This document shows positions 17,497-26,035 of a stretch of DNA of 64,000 nucleotides, in pieces. Position 1 is the stretch's first letter; every line of letters starts with the position of its first letter. The translations under genes and the position numbers were made by a program. Below the pieces are notes generated by a model that did not search any database, was not told the origin of the DNA, and saw only the letters and a list, made by a program, of their open reading frames with translations. The DNA is from UBA11090 sp035560555 (lineage in GTDB: Bacteria > Spirochaetota > Spirochaetia > Treponematales > Rectinemataceae), in NCBI GenBank assembly GCA_035560555.1, contig DATMZF010000013.1, positions 1 through 64,000 of the forward strand, given 5' to 3'.

Positions 17497-18536
17497 GGCT
17501 CCATGACCTTCACCGGCGCGCCGGTTTCGGCGCTTCGGTAGATCGCTTCGATGATCGCCACCGCCTTTGCGGCTTCCCTGCCATCGATCGAGGGCCGCGC
17601 GCCTTCCTTTATGGCGTCGATGACATCTATGAACTGCAGCTTGTGGCCGTGGTAGCCGATGGCCGCGGGATCGGAAGCGCCGCCGCCCGTGCTCGTGGCG
17701 CCAGCAAAACGGGCGCGTATCTCGTCATCCTGGGACGACTCGGCGCGGAATTTCCAGAAGGGAATATTCTCCTCCTCCATCACTATGCTTCCATCCATAC
17801 CCGAAACTTCGAGCCGCTTCAAGAAACCGGGCCACACCGAGGTGGAACCCTGTATTGCGCCGAGCGCGCCGTTGGCGAAGCGGACAGCCGCGATGGCATT
17901 GTCTTCCACGTCAATGCCCGAATGCCCCGCGGCGCCCGTGAAAGCGCGAACTTCCTCGATGGGGCCCATGAACCAGCGAAGGAGATCGATCGCGTGGATG
18001 GACTGATTTATCAGAGCCCCACCGCCATCCAGAGCCTTCTTGCCTTTCCAGCCTCCCTTGTCGTAGTAGCTCTGCTCGCGCCACCATTTTACGTAGGCGT
18101 TGCCCATGGTGAGCCTTCCGAAGCGCCCATCCGTGAGCGCCGACTTTATCGCGCGGGACGAGTCATGGAATCTGGAGGGAAAGATTCCGGAGAGCGTCAC
18201 GCCTGCCGCCTCGCAGGCATCGATCATCCTGCCGCAGCGTTCCGAATTTATTTCCAGCGGTTTTTCGACGATGAGATGCTTTCCAGCGGCAGCCGCCGGC
18301 AAGGCCGCGTCCAGATGCAGGCCCGAGGGAGTGCAGACGTTCACGATATCCAGATCGGGATGGCGAAGGAAACTCGACATATCCGAATACGCGGCGCAAC
18401 CGAATTTGGCCGCGAAAGAAGCGGCCCTTTCAGGCACCACATCGACACAAGCCACGAGGTTGGCTTCGGGGATCTCGGCCAAGGCCTTCGCGTGGAACTC
18501 GGCGATGAGGCCGGTACCTACTATTCCGAAATTCAT
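17493..18536 (-). CDS. Gfo/Idh/MocA-family oxidoreductase
   Basis: A 347-residue NAD(P)-dependent sugar or inositol dehydrogenase-like enzyme. The Rossmann motif is GIVGTGLIAEFHA at residues 4-16. The catalytic lysine is in LIVEKPLEIN near 96, and the second catalytic segment GGALINQSIHAIDLLRW, with Asp and His, is near 180. It starts at ATG 18536 with AAGGAG upstream. Position between a carboxylate transporter and a TIM-barrel isomerase suggests oxidation of an imported sugar acid, which remains inference. Confidence 0.9.
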   Translation of the reverse strand: MNFGIVGTGLIAEFHAKALAEIPEANLVACVDVVPERAASFAAKFGCAAYSDMSSFLRHPDLDIVNVCTPSGLHLDAALPAAAAGKHLIVEKPLEINSERCGRMIDACEAAGVTLSGIFPSRFHDSSRAIKSALTDGRFGRLTMGNAYVKWWREQSYYDKGGWKGKKALDGGGALINQSIHAIDLLRWFMGPIEEVRAFTGAAGHSGIDVEDNAIAAVRFANGALGAIQGSTSVWPGFLKRLEVSGMDGSIVMEEENIPFWKFRAESSQDDEIRARFAGATSTGGGASDPAAIGYHGHKLQFIDVIDAIKEGARPSIDGREAAKAVAIIEAIYRSAETGAPVKVMEP

Positions 18537-18550
18537 GGTCGCTCCTTGTA

Positions 18551-20095
18551 TTATTTTTCTTTTCCACCGGCCGCAAAGCGTTTGGAAAATATAAAAGAGA
18601 ACTTCCCTTTGATCGCGTTCATCAGACGCTTTCCCGTTTTTGTAGCGCCGAATACGGAGAAGAAGAGAAGAAGGAAAAGCGCGAAGGAAATGGGGCGGGT
18701 AAAGAAGGGAGAGGGACTGCCGCCCGTAATCATCAGACCGCGGCGGAGATTATCTTCGGCCATGGGGCCAAGGATGAATCCCAGGACCAAAGGCGCCACG
18801 GGATAATCCAACTCTTTCATTATCACGCCGAACAATCCGAATGCGAACATTACGTAGATGTCAAAGAGCCTTCCGGAAAGAGCGTAGGCGCCTGTCACGC
18901 AGATGATGAAGACCGCTGGCATGAGGACGTTGCGGGGAATGAGAAGCAGTTTCACCATCTGTTTCACCATGAGGAGGCTAAGTATGAAGACAGCGACGGT
19001 GGCCACCATCGAAATAGCGATGATCTGGCCGACGACCTCGGGCTGCTCGACTACGAGCATAGGTCCCGGGCGCAAGTTGTGAATGGTGAGCGCGGCGAGA
19101 AGGACGGCGGCTGGGGCGCTACCTGGGATGCCGAGCGTCAACGTGGGAATTATATCCCCTCCTACGCAGGCGTTATCGCCTGTTTCAGCCGCGATGAACC
19201 CGTCTATCGCGCCATGACCAAACAGTTCGGGATGCTTGCTGGATTTTTTCGCCGCGAAGTAGGAAAGCCAGGAAGCCGTATCGCTCCCTACGCCAGGAAT
19301 AATCCCTATGATGAGGCCGATCAGGGAAGAGCGCAATATCAGCCATTTGTATTTGAACACTTCGCCGAAGCGGGGCACAACCCTGCCGACCTTCGTCTGA
19401 ACGACAATCTGCTGACGCTGCCTCACCGCGTCAAGGACCTCGGGTATTCCATATGCGCCTATCATGACGGGAATCAGGGCGAAACCACCTCTCAAGGGAT
19501 TATACCCAAAAGTGAAGCGCTCGATGGCATGGATATTGTCTTCGCCCACTGTCATCAGGACAAGACCAAGGAAGCCCATTATCCACCCCTTGATCGGATC
19601 CTTGGGCGAACAGAGGCTTCCGGCGATGACGACGCCGATGATGGCGAGCCAGAAGAACTCATAGGTTCCAAAGCTCATGGCCGCCGCGCCGAGCAGAGGG
19701 GTAAAGAGAGCGAGGCATATGAAACCGAGGAGCGTGCCGATCGTCGATGCCGTCACCGACAAGCCGATAGCTTCCGCGGCCCGTCCCTGTAAGGCTAAAG
19801 GATATCCATCCAGGCAAACCGCGGCTTGCGCCGGGGTTCCGGGGATGTTGACCAGGATCGCCGATCGGCTGCCGCCCGTCACCGATCCTACATATGCCCC
19901 AAGGACAACCGCAATCGCCCTTTCGGGGGGGAGAGTGAAGGTCAGCCCCGTAAGCAGGCTCATCGCCGTGGTCGTGGTGAGCCCGGGCATCATGCCGAAG
20001 ATAATGCCCGCCTGCCCCCCAATGAAAATATAGAGAATCGTGACGGGATCCAGGAGTAGCTTCCAAAACCCGCTGAAAATGCTGAGAATATTCAT
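18551..20095 (-). CDS. tctA: tripartite tricarboxylate transporter, large membrane subunit TctA
   Basis: A 514-residue polytopic membrane protein of the TctA family with about 12 hydrophobic segments. Signature stretches are GIIFGMMPGLTTTTAMSLL near 30, YVGSVTGGSRSAILVNIPG near 68 and IIPGVGSDTASWLSYF. TctA is the large channel subunit of a secondary, cation-driven importer for di- and tricarboxylates or sugar acids, with binding protein TctC. It lies 3 bp downstream of tctB. Confidence 0.95.
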   Translation of the reverse strand: MNILSIFSGFWKLLLDPVTILYIFIGGQAGIIFGMMPGLTTTTAMSLLTGLTFTLPPERAIAVVLGAYVGSVTGGSRSAILVNIPGTPAQAAVCLDGYPLALQGRAAEAIGLSVTASTIGTLLGFICLALFTPLLGAAAMSFGTYEFFWLAIIGVVIAGSLCSPKDPIKGWIMGFLGLVLMTVGEDNIHAIERFTFGYNPLRGGFALIPVMIGAYGIPEVLDAVRQRQQIVVQTKVGRVVPRFGEVFKYKWLILRSSLIGLIIGIIPGVGSDTASWLSYFAAKKSSKHPELFGHGAIDGFIAAETGDNACVGGDIIPTLTLGIPGSAPAAVLLAALTIHNLRPGPMLVVEQPEVVGQIIAISMVATVAVFILSLLMVKQMVKLLLIPRNVLMPAVFIICVTGAYALSGRLFDIYVMFAFGLFGVIMKELDYPVAPLVLGFILGPMAEDNLRRGLMITGGSPSPFFTRPISFALFLLLFFSVFGATKTGKRLMNAIKGKFSFIFSKRFAAGGKEK

Positions 20096-20098
20096 GGT

Positions 20099-20659
20099 TT
20101 ACGCCCCCGGGAACACTATGCCGAAAACCCTGCTTATGATGAACAGGAAGATGGCCACCACGGCCGAGGTGATCAGAGAAGACTTGATGGCTTTCCTCAA
20201 CGTTCCGAGCCTGAATGCCAACCCGAAGATGTTGATCATGACCACAGAAAGCAGATAGAAGTTGATCTTACCCAAGAAAAACAGGAAGACGACGATAATT
20301 CCCGCGCCGCCCAGGAAGCGGCCCATTCCCCAGCGTTTCATGTCTTCGATCGGATGGATCGGCTCAATGCTGTCTTTCTGGTTATGCCATTCCCTTATCC
20401 CCCGTACCAAGACCGAGATACTGGTCGCCCCGAGCAGAATGGCCATGAAGAGGGGAAAGATCGTCGGGGATGTGTAGAATTCCCAAAGAGTATCCTTGAA
20501 GGGCGTTTTGAAGGATTCGACGCCGAAAAGGATTGCGACGGCCAGGAGACCGAGCGCGCCAATGACTTCGCGTCTCGGTTTCCTGGCTATGATTTCATCA
20601 GTCAATTCTGGAGGAAGAGAAGGCGTGGCCTCCTCTTCCTTCATTATTTCAGTGGACAT
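20099..20659 (-). CDS. tctB: tripartite tricarboxylate transporter, small membrane subunit TctB
   Basis: A 186-residue small membrane subunit with four predicted membrane helices (near 35-55, 72-92, 115-135 and 150-175), as in TctB. It associates with TctA; its precise role is not known for the family. The start is ATG 20659 with GAGGTGA overlapping the tctC stop; the TTG one codon earlier is less likely. Confidence 0.9.
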   Translation of the reverse strand: MSTEIMKEEEATPSLPPELTDEIIARKPRREVIGALGLLAVAILFGVESFKTPFKDTLWEFYTSPTIFPLFMAILLGATSISVLVRGIREWHNQKDSIEPIHPIEDMKRWGMGRFLGGAGIIVVFLFFLGKINFYLLSVVMINIFGLAFRLGTLRKAIKSSLITSAVVAIFLFIISRVFGIVFPGA

Positions 20660-20665
20660 CAAAAA

Positions 20666-21676
20666 TCACCTCGGAATATTGAATACAGAGGGGGATTTGG
20701 CCGCCGCGCCCGCATCGTACAAAAGCCATGCCTCGGTGCTGGCGAGTTTCTCGGTAAGCGCCGTGGCTTCCTTGCCATAAATGGCGGAGGGGATGGCGCC
20801 TTTGATTTTGGCGTAGTCTTTGACTCCCTGTGCGGCCGCCGCTTTCACGAACGCAGCGTCAAGCGCGGCGATGACGTTCGCGGGAAGATCGGCCGGAGCC
20901 ATGATGCCGAAATACGAACCATAATTGGGGAAATTGGGAATCGTCTTCTGCGCCGAGGGGATCGTTCCATATCCGTCGACGACCAGATCATCGGCCGAGG
21001 TTACGGCGAGGGCGCGGAGTTTTCCGCCGCGGAGAAGCTCGGCGACTTCGACGGACAGCTGCATGACGACTTCCGCTTCGCCCTGGGCAACTGCCATGAC
21101 GGCGGGGGCCCCACCGGCATAAGGAACATGCCTGTAGGTAAGCCCGGTCGCTTTCTTGAAAAGCTCGGCGGCGTAATAACCAGAACTGCCGACGCCTGCC
21201 GATGACAGAATCGTGGCGCCCGGCTTGGATTTCATGTAATCCATCAGCTGCGCGAGCGTCTTGATGGGGGAATCGCCTTTCACGACAATGACGTTTGGTG
21301 TAAAGATTGGCAGATAGTAGATCCAGTCTCTGTGTGTCTGATCCATTTTCCCGAGGACGGCATAGCTTACGACGGAAGCCACGGCGTTGGCGGTGAGGGT
21401 GTAGCCATCATGCGGCTTGTCCCAGACTTCCTGCGTACCAATAGCGCCCGAGCCGCCGGCAGTATTCACGATCACCATACGTTGTCCAATGAACTGTTCC
21501 ATTTGTCCGGCGAGCATTCGTCCTACCGTATCCGAAGCTCCTCCGGCTGGCCAAGGCACGACAACCTGGATCGGATGCGTCGGTTTCCAGAGAGACTGTG
21601 CCACAAGATTCCCGCTGACGGCGACAAGCGAGAAAGCTACGATCGCAAAAAGAACCGCAATGCTTCTTCTTTTCAT
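20666..21676 (-). CDS. tctC: tripartite tricarboxylate transporter, binding protein TctC
   Basis: Periplasmic binding protein of 336 residues with a signal peptide (about 1-27, ending LVAQ). The Bug/TctC signature is visible at PIQVVVPWPAGGASDTVGRML near 39 and in VNTAGGSGAIGTQEV. It delivers a carboxylate or sugar acid to TctAB. It is the first gene of a six-gene operon. It follows a strong promoter and a site nearly identical to one in front of the ROK regulator at 31 kb. Confidence 0.95.
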   Translation of the reverse strand: MKRRSIAVLFAIVAFSLVAVSGNLVAQSLWKPTHPIQVVVPWPAGGASDTVGRMLAGQMEQFIGQRMVIVNTAGGSGAIGTQEVWDKPHDGYTLTANAVASVVSYAVLGKMDQTHRDWIYYLPIFTPNVIVVKGDSPIKTLAQLMDYMKSKPGATILSSAGVGSSGYYAAELFKKATGLTYRHVPYAGGAPAVMAVAQGEAEVVMQLSVEVAELLRGGKLRALAVTSADDLVVDGYGTIPSAQKTIPNFPNYGSYFGIMAPADLPANVIAALDAAFVKAAAAQGVKDYAKIKGAIPSAIYGKEATALTEKLASTEAWLLYDAGAAAKSPSVFNIPR

Positions 21677-21705
21677 AATGCGCTCCTTTCAGAAAGTGTG
21701 GTTTC

Positions 21706-21735
21706 ATTATTTGAGCAGGTCCATGAACCTGTCAA
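21706..21735 (-). promoter_or_regulatory. predicted sigma-70 promoter of the tct operon
   Basis: TTGACA (21735-21730), 18-bp spacer and AATAAT (21711-21706) on the minus strand, 30 bp before tctC. The spacer contains AGGTTCATGGACCT, a nearly perfect 14-bp palindrome that could be a second regulator site. Confidence 0.6.
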
Positions 21736-21740
21736 GGTTT

Positions 21741-21763
21741 TTTGTAAAGAAAGTGAACAAATT
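21741..21763 (+). promoter_or_regulatory. putative ROK-regulator operator upstream of tctC
   Basis: A 23-bp site with TTTGT and ACAAA half-sites 11 nt apart, just upstream of the tct -35 box. It matches 20 of 23 bases of a site between the ROK gene and the enolase operon (30981-31003, minus strand). This suggests one regulator for both loci. Confidence 0.5.
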
Positions 21764-21807
21764 AAAACGTACTGATTTACATAGAAATACCGCAAGAACA
21801 AGTACCT

Positions 21808-22656
21808 TTACTCCTTGAATCCGTCTTCCTGCAGAACTATCGCTCGATCATGTCTGGCTAAAAAGCGCAAAGCTCGCTCAACGACCGCCCCCGGATCAGC
21901 GGGCTTTTCGAATATCTCCATGCTGATCCAGCCCTTGTAGCCGATATCCCGGAGAGCTTCGAAGGCGGGACCATAATCCGATGTTCCCGTACCAGGCGCG
22001 CGCCCATCCATCTCATTGATGTGGATGTGAGCGATTCTCTCGCCCTGTGCCCGGATCAAGGTATCCCAAGGCTCGGTCTCGTCACCGACGTTGTGGAAAT
22101 CGAACATCTCTCCTATTCCGGGCGATCCTATCGCCTCGACGAGGTCATGAGCCTCCGCCAGGGTATTCACCACATCGGTCTGACCCGAGTCGAGCGCCTC
22201 CAGAAGGATGCGCGACCCGCATGAGATGGCATGGTCGCCCAGGCCGGCGAGACCTTCGGAGAGCTTTCTGACGGCGGTCGCTCTGTCTGAACCCGCCACG
22301 GAGGATCGCTGTTTTGGGGAACCCAGGATGAGCGCGCCGCCGCCCAGTTCGCCGGCCGCGTCCAGGAGCCGCCGAAGATGACCCAGAGAGCGCTGGCGGA
22401 GGCTTTCGTCGGTCGTGGTGAGATGCAATGGCTCCGGACCCACCATCAGCCAGTGGAATCCCACGAACTCGAGCCCCTCGCCCGCCAGCGCCTCGGCGAT
22501 ACGGGCCAAGCCGTTGCGGATCATCGCGGGGGAAAAGTCGCCGAACACGGTATAGGGTGCGAACTCGATGCCGCCGAAGCCGGCCGCTTTCAGCGTCGCC
22601 GCCGCTTTCCTCAATTCCAAGTCGCCGAACAGTTCGTTGCAGACCGCGTATTTCAC
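21808..22656 (-). CDS. sugar phosphate isomerase/epimerase (xylose-isomerase-like TIM barrel)
   Basis: A 282-residue TIM-barrel protein starting at GTG 22656 behind AAGGGAG. Metal-site residues occur as expected: Glu in RILLEALDS, Asp in GEMFDFHNVG, His in AHIHINEMDG and Glu in WISMEIFEK. Similar to hydroxypyruvate isomerase-like and other sugar isomerases. A much longer open frame reaching 23619 is an antisense artefact over the DUF3798 gene. It lies between the tct operon and the divergent DUF3798 gene, so it could serve either; it shares no operon with them. Confidence 0.85.
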   Translation of the reverse strand: MKYAVCNELFGDLELRKAAATLKAAGFGGIEFAPYTVFGDFSPAMIRNGLARIAEALAGEGLEFVGFHWLMVGPEPLHLTTTDESLRQRSLGHLRRLLDAAGELGGGALILGSPKQRSSVAGSDRATAVRKLSEGLAGLGDHAISCGSRILLEALDSGQTDVVNTLAEAHDLVEAIGSPGIGEMFDFHNVGDETEPWDTLIRAQGERIAHIHINEMDGRAPGTGTSDYGPAFEALRDIGYKGWISMEIFEKPADPGAVVERALRFLARHDRAIVLQEDGFKE

Positions 22657-22750
22657 GTTATTCTCCCTTGGGGTTGGTGATGGAAGTCTAGGCGCGCTCC
22701 CCCTGCCCGTCAAGATAAATGCGCCGACGAGAGAACTCCCGCTGAAACAA

Positions 22751-22806
22751 GGCTTTGGATAAGCGAATGAAATCCGCTTATCCAAGCCTCGCGCTTCGCG
22801 GATTTC
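22751..22806 (+). other. two overlapping, mutually exclusive inverted repeats upstream of the DUF3798 gene
   Basis: GGCTTTGGATAAGCG (22751-22765) can pair with CGCTTATCCAAGCC (22775-22788, one bulge). GAAATCCGC (22769-22777), which overlaps the second arm, can pair perfectly with GCGGATTTC (22798-22806). A TATACT box follows at 22812. Function unknown: an operator pair or an attenuator-like RNA switch are both possible. Confidence 0.4.
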
Positions 22807-22851
22807 AGGTATATACTTTAGGCCGTATCCAGAATCCAGGAGGTTCGCTGT

Positions 22852-24036
22852 ATGAGAAAACTGAAGTTTGCGCTGCTGGCATTCATGGCCTTCGGCGCCG
22901 CCCTCGTGCCCCTTTTCGCCGCGGGAGACTTTCACATTGGCGTCGTGACCGGCACGGTTTCCCAGGGAGAAGACGTGATCAGGGGGGCCGAGGCGCTGAT
23001 AAGCCTTTACGGAAGCGCCCAGAAAGGCGGCATGATCCAGCACATCACCTATCCGGATAATTTCAGCTCGGAAATGGAAACGGTCATATCGCAGATCGTC
23101 GGCCTCAGCGACGATCCCCTCATGAAAGCTATCGTCGTCGTGGAAGCGGTGCCCGGCACGGCCGAAGCCTTCCGCAGGGTCAAGCAGAAGCGCCCCGACA
23201 TCCTCTGCTTCGCCGGAGAGCCGCAGGAAGACCCCGCCGTCATCGCCGCGGTAACCGATCTCTGCGTCAATTCGGACACGCTCTCCATGGGCTACATCAT
23301 GCCCCTGGCGGCCAAGAAGCTGGGCGCCGATACCTACGTGCACATCTCTTTCCCCCGTCATATGAGCTACGAGCTCCTCGGACGCAGGCGCATGATAATG
23401 GAGCAGGCCTGCAAGGATCTCGGTCTCAAGTTCGCCTTCGAGACCGCCCCCGATCCGACCAGCGAGGTGGGCGTACCCGGCGCCCAGCAGTTCATCCTGG
23501 AGAAAGTCCCGATGTGGCTCGAAAAATACGGCAAGAAGACGGCGTTCTTCAGCACCAATAACGCCCATGTTGAGCCGCTCCTCAAGCGCATCGCCGAACT
23601 CGGCGGCCTCTATGTCCAAACCGACTCCCCCCTCCAGGGCTACGCGGGAGCCTTCGGCGTCGACCTGAGCAAGGAAAAGGGCAACTGGAAAGCCATTCTC
23701 GCCAAGATCGAACAGACCGTCGTGGCCAAGGGCGCCAGCGGTCGCCTCGTCACCTGGCCTTATCCATCGGGCTACTGCATCGTGGCTGGTCTCGGCGAGT
23801 TCGCGAAGAGAACGGTCGAGAAGAAAGCAAGGCTCGGCAACAACACCGATATCATGAGTTCACTCGCCACATTCTCCCCCGGCGTGGACTGGAACAGCAC
23901 GGCCTACAAGGACGCTTCCACGCAGGTGCGCATGCGCAACTTCCTCCTCGTGTATCAGGACAGCTACGCCTTCGGCAAAGGCGCCATGGGCATGAATCAG
24001 GTGGCGATTCCCCCAAAGTACATGACGATAAAATAA
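22852..24036 (+). CDS. DUF3798-domain periplasmic binding-protein-like protein
   Basis: An exported 394-residue DUF3798 protein with a signal peptide (1-24, ending LFAA). The mature sequence has a type-1 periplasmic-binding shape: FHIGVVTGTVSQGED near the N-terminus, IVVVEAVPGTAEAF near 95, AKKLGADTYVHISFPRHMSYE near 160 and KKTAFFSTNNAHVEPLLKRI near 225. The family's ligand is not known to me. It starts behind AGGAGG and is followed directly by a terminator, so it is a single-gene unit without permease or ATPase nearby. Confidence 0.85.
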   Translation: MRKLKFALLAFMAFGAALVPLFAAGDFHIGVVTGTVSQGEDVIRGAEALISLYGSAQKGGMIQHITYPDNFSSEMETVISQIVGLSDDPLMKAIVVVEAVPGTAEAFRRVKQKRPDILCFAGEPQEDPAVIAAVTDLCVNSDTLSMGYIMPLAAKKLGADTYVHISFPRHMSYELLGRRRMIMEQACKDLGLKFAFETAPDPTSEVGVPGAQQFILEKVPMWLEKYGKKTAFFSTNNAHVEPLLKRIAELGGLYVQTDSPLQGYAGAFGVDLSKEKGNWKAILAKIEQTVVAKGASGRLVTWPYPSGYCIVAGLGEFAKRTVEKKARLGNNTDIMSSLATFSPGVDWNSTAYKDASTQVRMRNFLLVYQDSYAFGKGAMGMNQVAIPPKYMTIK

Positions 24037-24063
24037 AGCGCATTTTCGAGAATAAAGACAGTA

Positions 24064-24106
24064 TGAAAAAAGGGCTGGCCACGATCGTGGTCAGCCCTTT
24101 TTCTAT
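24064..24106. terminator. bidirectional rho-independent terminator
   Basis: GGGCTGGCCAC and GTGGTCAGCCC flank a GATC loop, with an A-run before and TTTTTCT after. It ends the DUF3798 transcript and, read on the other strand, the creatininase operon. Confidence 0.85.
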
Positions 24107-24184
24107 GTTGTCCGCGCCAAGTGTCCCGTGCCGAGAGCTCCGCGCCAAGCTTTCCGCTTTCCGCCTATTCGTTCCGGGCGGAAA

Positions 24185-24973
24185 TCAGCTGCCGCTATTG
24201 CGCCATTCGCGAATGAAATCGGCCGAGGCGTAGAGGGCCTTCGCGAGCCACTTCTTTCCCTTTTCGGCGGAGACGGTATCCCTAACCTCGCCCCAGGCTC
24301 CCGTCACGCAATAATCCTTGAAATCCCCATAGGCCACGAAAGCCGAGCCGAGGGGATGAGCGGCCACCTGAGCCAGACCGGGCAGGGAAGACTCGTCTTC
24401 CGCGCTGTCCAGATCCATCAGTTCGGGGGCCAGGGCCATCATTATGGAACTGATCACTTCCCCGCCGTGGCCGAATGGCTCGGTCGAAGCGGTGCCGCCC
24501 CTGGCCGCGTCGCCAGCCGCCTTCCACCAGTCTATCGCGCAGACGCCATGGCCTTCCCGATGCAGGCGACGGCAGAGTAGGTCCACCGTCTTCATGTTGA
24601 GGGAATGACAGCTGAGAAAAACGATATTCGCGAATCCCTGCTTGAGGAAGGAGCGCGCGACGGCCTCCAGGTAGGAGCCCAGCACGGGCGATTCCACATG
24701 GACGGTTCCAGGCCAGAAATCCAGCTCGAAGGTGTCGCCGTAAGGGATGGGGGCTGTCGTGAGGCAGTCGGCCTTTCCCGCCAGGAGCTCCGAAACGGCT
24801 TCGGCCACGAATAGGTCGGTGCCGAGGGGGCAATGCTTTCCGGTCTGCTCCACCGATCCCAGGGGAAGTATGAGGGTGTCGCAGCGTTCCAGCGCTTCCG
24901 CGAAGCGCGGCGACGTCATCCTGTCTATGCGGCGCCCGACAGGCGCGGGAAAATTCTCCATGGCATCCTGCAT
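24185..24973 (-). CDS. creatininase-family amidohydrolase
   Basis: A 262-residue member of the creatininase family (cyclic amide/formamide hydrolases with a two-metal site). The N-terminal motif reads LPLGSVEQTGKHCPLGTDLF; the family norm is EQHGPHLP, so the first metal-ligand histidine appears to be threonine here, while Glu and Asp are kept. SCHSLN near 115 corresponds to NGHGGN, and GHGGEVISSIM carries the usual HxGE. ATG 24973 has GGAG 8 nt upstream; a TTG at 24991 is less likely. It is the last gene of the enolase/NitT-type operon and may hydrolyse an amide or lactone released there. Confidence 0.8.
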   Translation of the reverse strand: MQDAMENFPAPVGRRIDRMTSPRFAEALERCDTLILPLGSVEQTGKHCPLGTDLFVAEAVSELLAGKADCLTTAPIPYGDTFELDFWPGTVHVESPVLGSYLEAVARSFLKQGFANIVFLSCHSLNMKTVDLLCRRLHREGHGVCAIDWWKAAGDAARGGTASTEPFGHGGEVISSIMMALAPELMDLDSAEDESSLPGLAQVAAHPLGSAFVAYGDFKDYCVTGAWGEVRDTVSAEKGKKWLAKALYASADFIREWRNSGS

Positions 24974-24977
24974 GTCC

Positions 24978-26021
24978 TCAGCTCCGCGCAATCTTGACGG
25001 ACTTCCCCGTCGCCGCCGATTCCGTCACGGCGAGCGCCACCTCCATCGACTTGCAGGCGTCTTCGACATCGGAGAGGACGGGAGCGCCCGTCTCGATGCA
25101 TTCGACGAGATTGTCGATCTCCTGCTTGAACGGATGGTGTTCCACCGAGCCGGAATTCGGCGTGTCGCAGGGGAGGACGACGAAATCTTTCTGCGAAGGG
25201 AAGAGTTCCCTGGAATAAATTCTGTTGTCGCGCAGCGCGCCCTTCGTGCCGAGCAGGTCGATATTGAACTGGTAGGGGAAGCAAAGGCCATCCAGCGACA
25301 CCGAAAGTTTCCCCACCGACCCATCGGCGAATTTCGCGGCCGACACTATGGTGGTCGGATAATCGAAATCGTCGCGCGCCTTCGTGGAGTACGCGGACAC
25401 TTCATCGATCTCGCCGTGGAGATAGCGGGCGAGATCGGCCGCGTGGCAGCCGCCCGTTATCATGGCTCCGCCCGCGAATTCCTTGCGACGTATCCAGCTA
25501 TAGCTGGAAAATGTCGGCTTTATCCCGTGCCAGTAGTCGAATTCCGCGTAGTAGACGTCGCCGATGGCCGAGGCGTCGAGAAGGCTTTTCAGGTTCGCGA
25601 TGAGCGGGTGCCAGCGCAGCACGAAACTCACGACGCTCTTGCGTCCCGAACGCCTGGCGGCGTCGCGGAGCGCGTTCAGCTCCTCGCGGCCGATTCCCGC
25701 CGGCTTCTCCAGTATGAGATGCTTCCCCGCGTCGAAGGCGAGGGCTCCCTCGCTCGCGTGCAGATAGTTCGGCATGCACTCGGAAACGATATCGACCCTG
25801 TCGTCGGCGAGAAGATCCTCATAGCGATCGTAGATGACGATTGGGTCGCCGCCCTTCCCCGCCGAAGCCCATTCCCGGGCGAGCTTTTCCGAGCTCGAGC
25901 GCGAACGCGAGCAGACGGCCGCCAGGCGCAGTTTCGGGTTGGCGAGAATGGCCGCGGCATGCTGGTTCGCGACCTGTCCAGCCCCCCTGATTCCTGCGCA
26001 GTATCTTCCTTCCTGATCCAT
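24978..26021 (-). CDS. Gfo/Idh/MocA-family oxidoreductase
   Basis: A 347-residue NAD(P)-dependent oxidoreductase. The N-terminal dinucleotide motif is GIRGAGQVANQHA near residue 10, the catalytic lysine is in LILEKPAGI near 104, and GGAMITGGCHAADLARYL near 190 provides the Asp/His pair. It lies 14 bp after the ATPase gene and 4 bp before the creatininase gene. It probably oxidises or reduces a sugar-like compound taken up by the adjacent ABC transporter. Confidence 0.88.
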   Translation of the reverse strand: MDQEGRYCAGIRGAGQVANQHAAAILANPKLRLAAVCSRSRSSSEKLAREWASAGKGGDPIVIYDRYEDLLADDRVDIVSECMPNYLHASEGALAFDAGKHLILEKPAGIGREELNALRDAARRSGRKSVVSFVLRWHPLIANLKSLLDASAIGDVYYAEFDYWHGIKPTFSSYSWIRRKEFAGGAMITGGCHAADLARYLHGEIDEVSAYSTKARDDFDYPTTIVSAAKFADGSVGKLSVSLDGLCFPYQFNIDLLGTKGALRDNRIYSRELFPSQKDFVVLPCDTPNSGSVEHHPFKQEIDNLVECIETGAPVLSDVEDACKSMEVALAVTESAATGKSVKIARS

Positions 26022-26035
26022 CGAAAAGCCTCCTG

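Noticed and set aside
17391..18806. 471-residue forward frame
   Set aside because: Antisense to the isomerase, oxidoreductase and tctA; no recognisable domain.
22657..23619. N-terminal 320 residues of the long minus-strand frame continuing from the TIM-barrel isomerase
   Set aside because: They lie antisense to the DUF3798 gene, which has signal peptide, ribosome binding site and terminator; the isomerase has its own GTG start with a good ribosome binding site at 22656.
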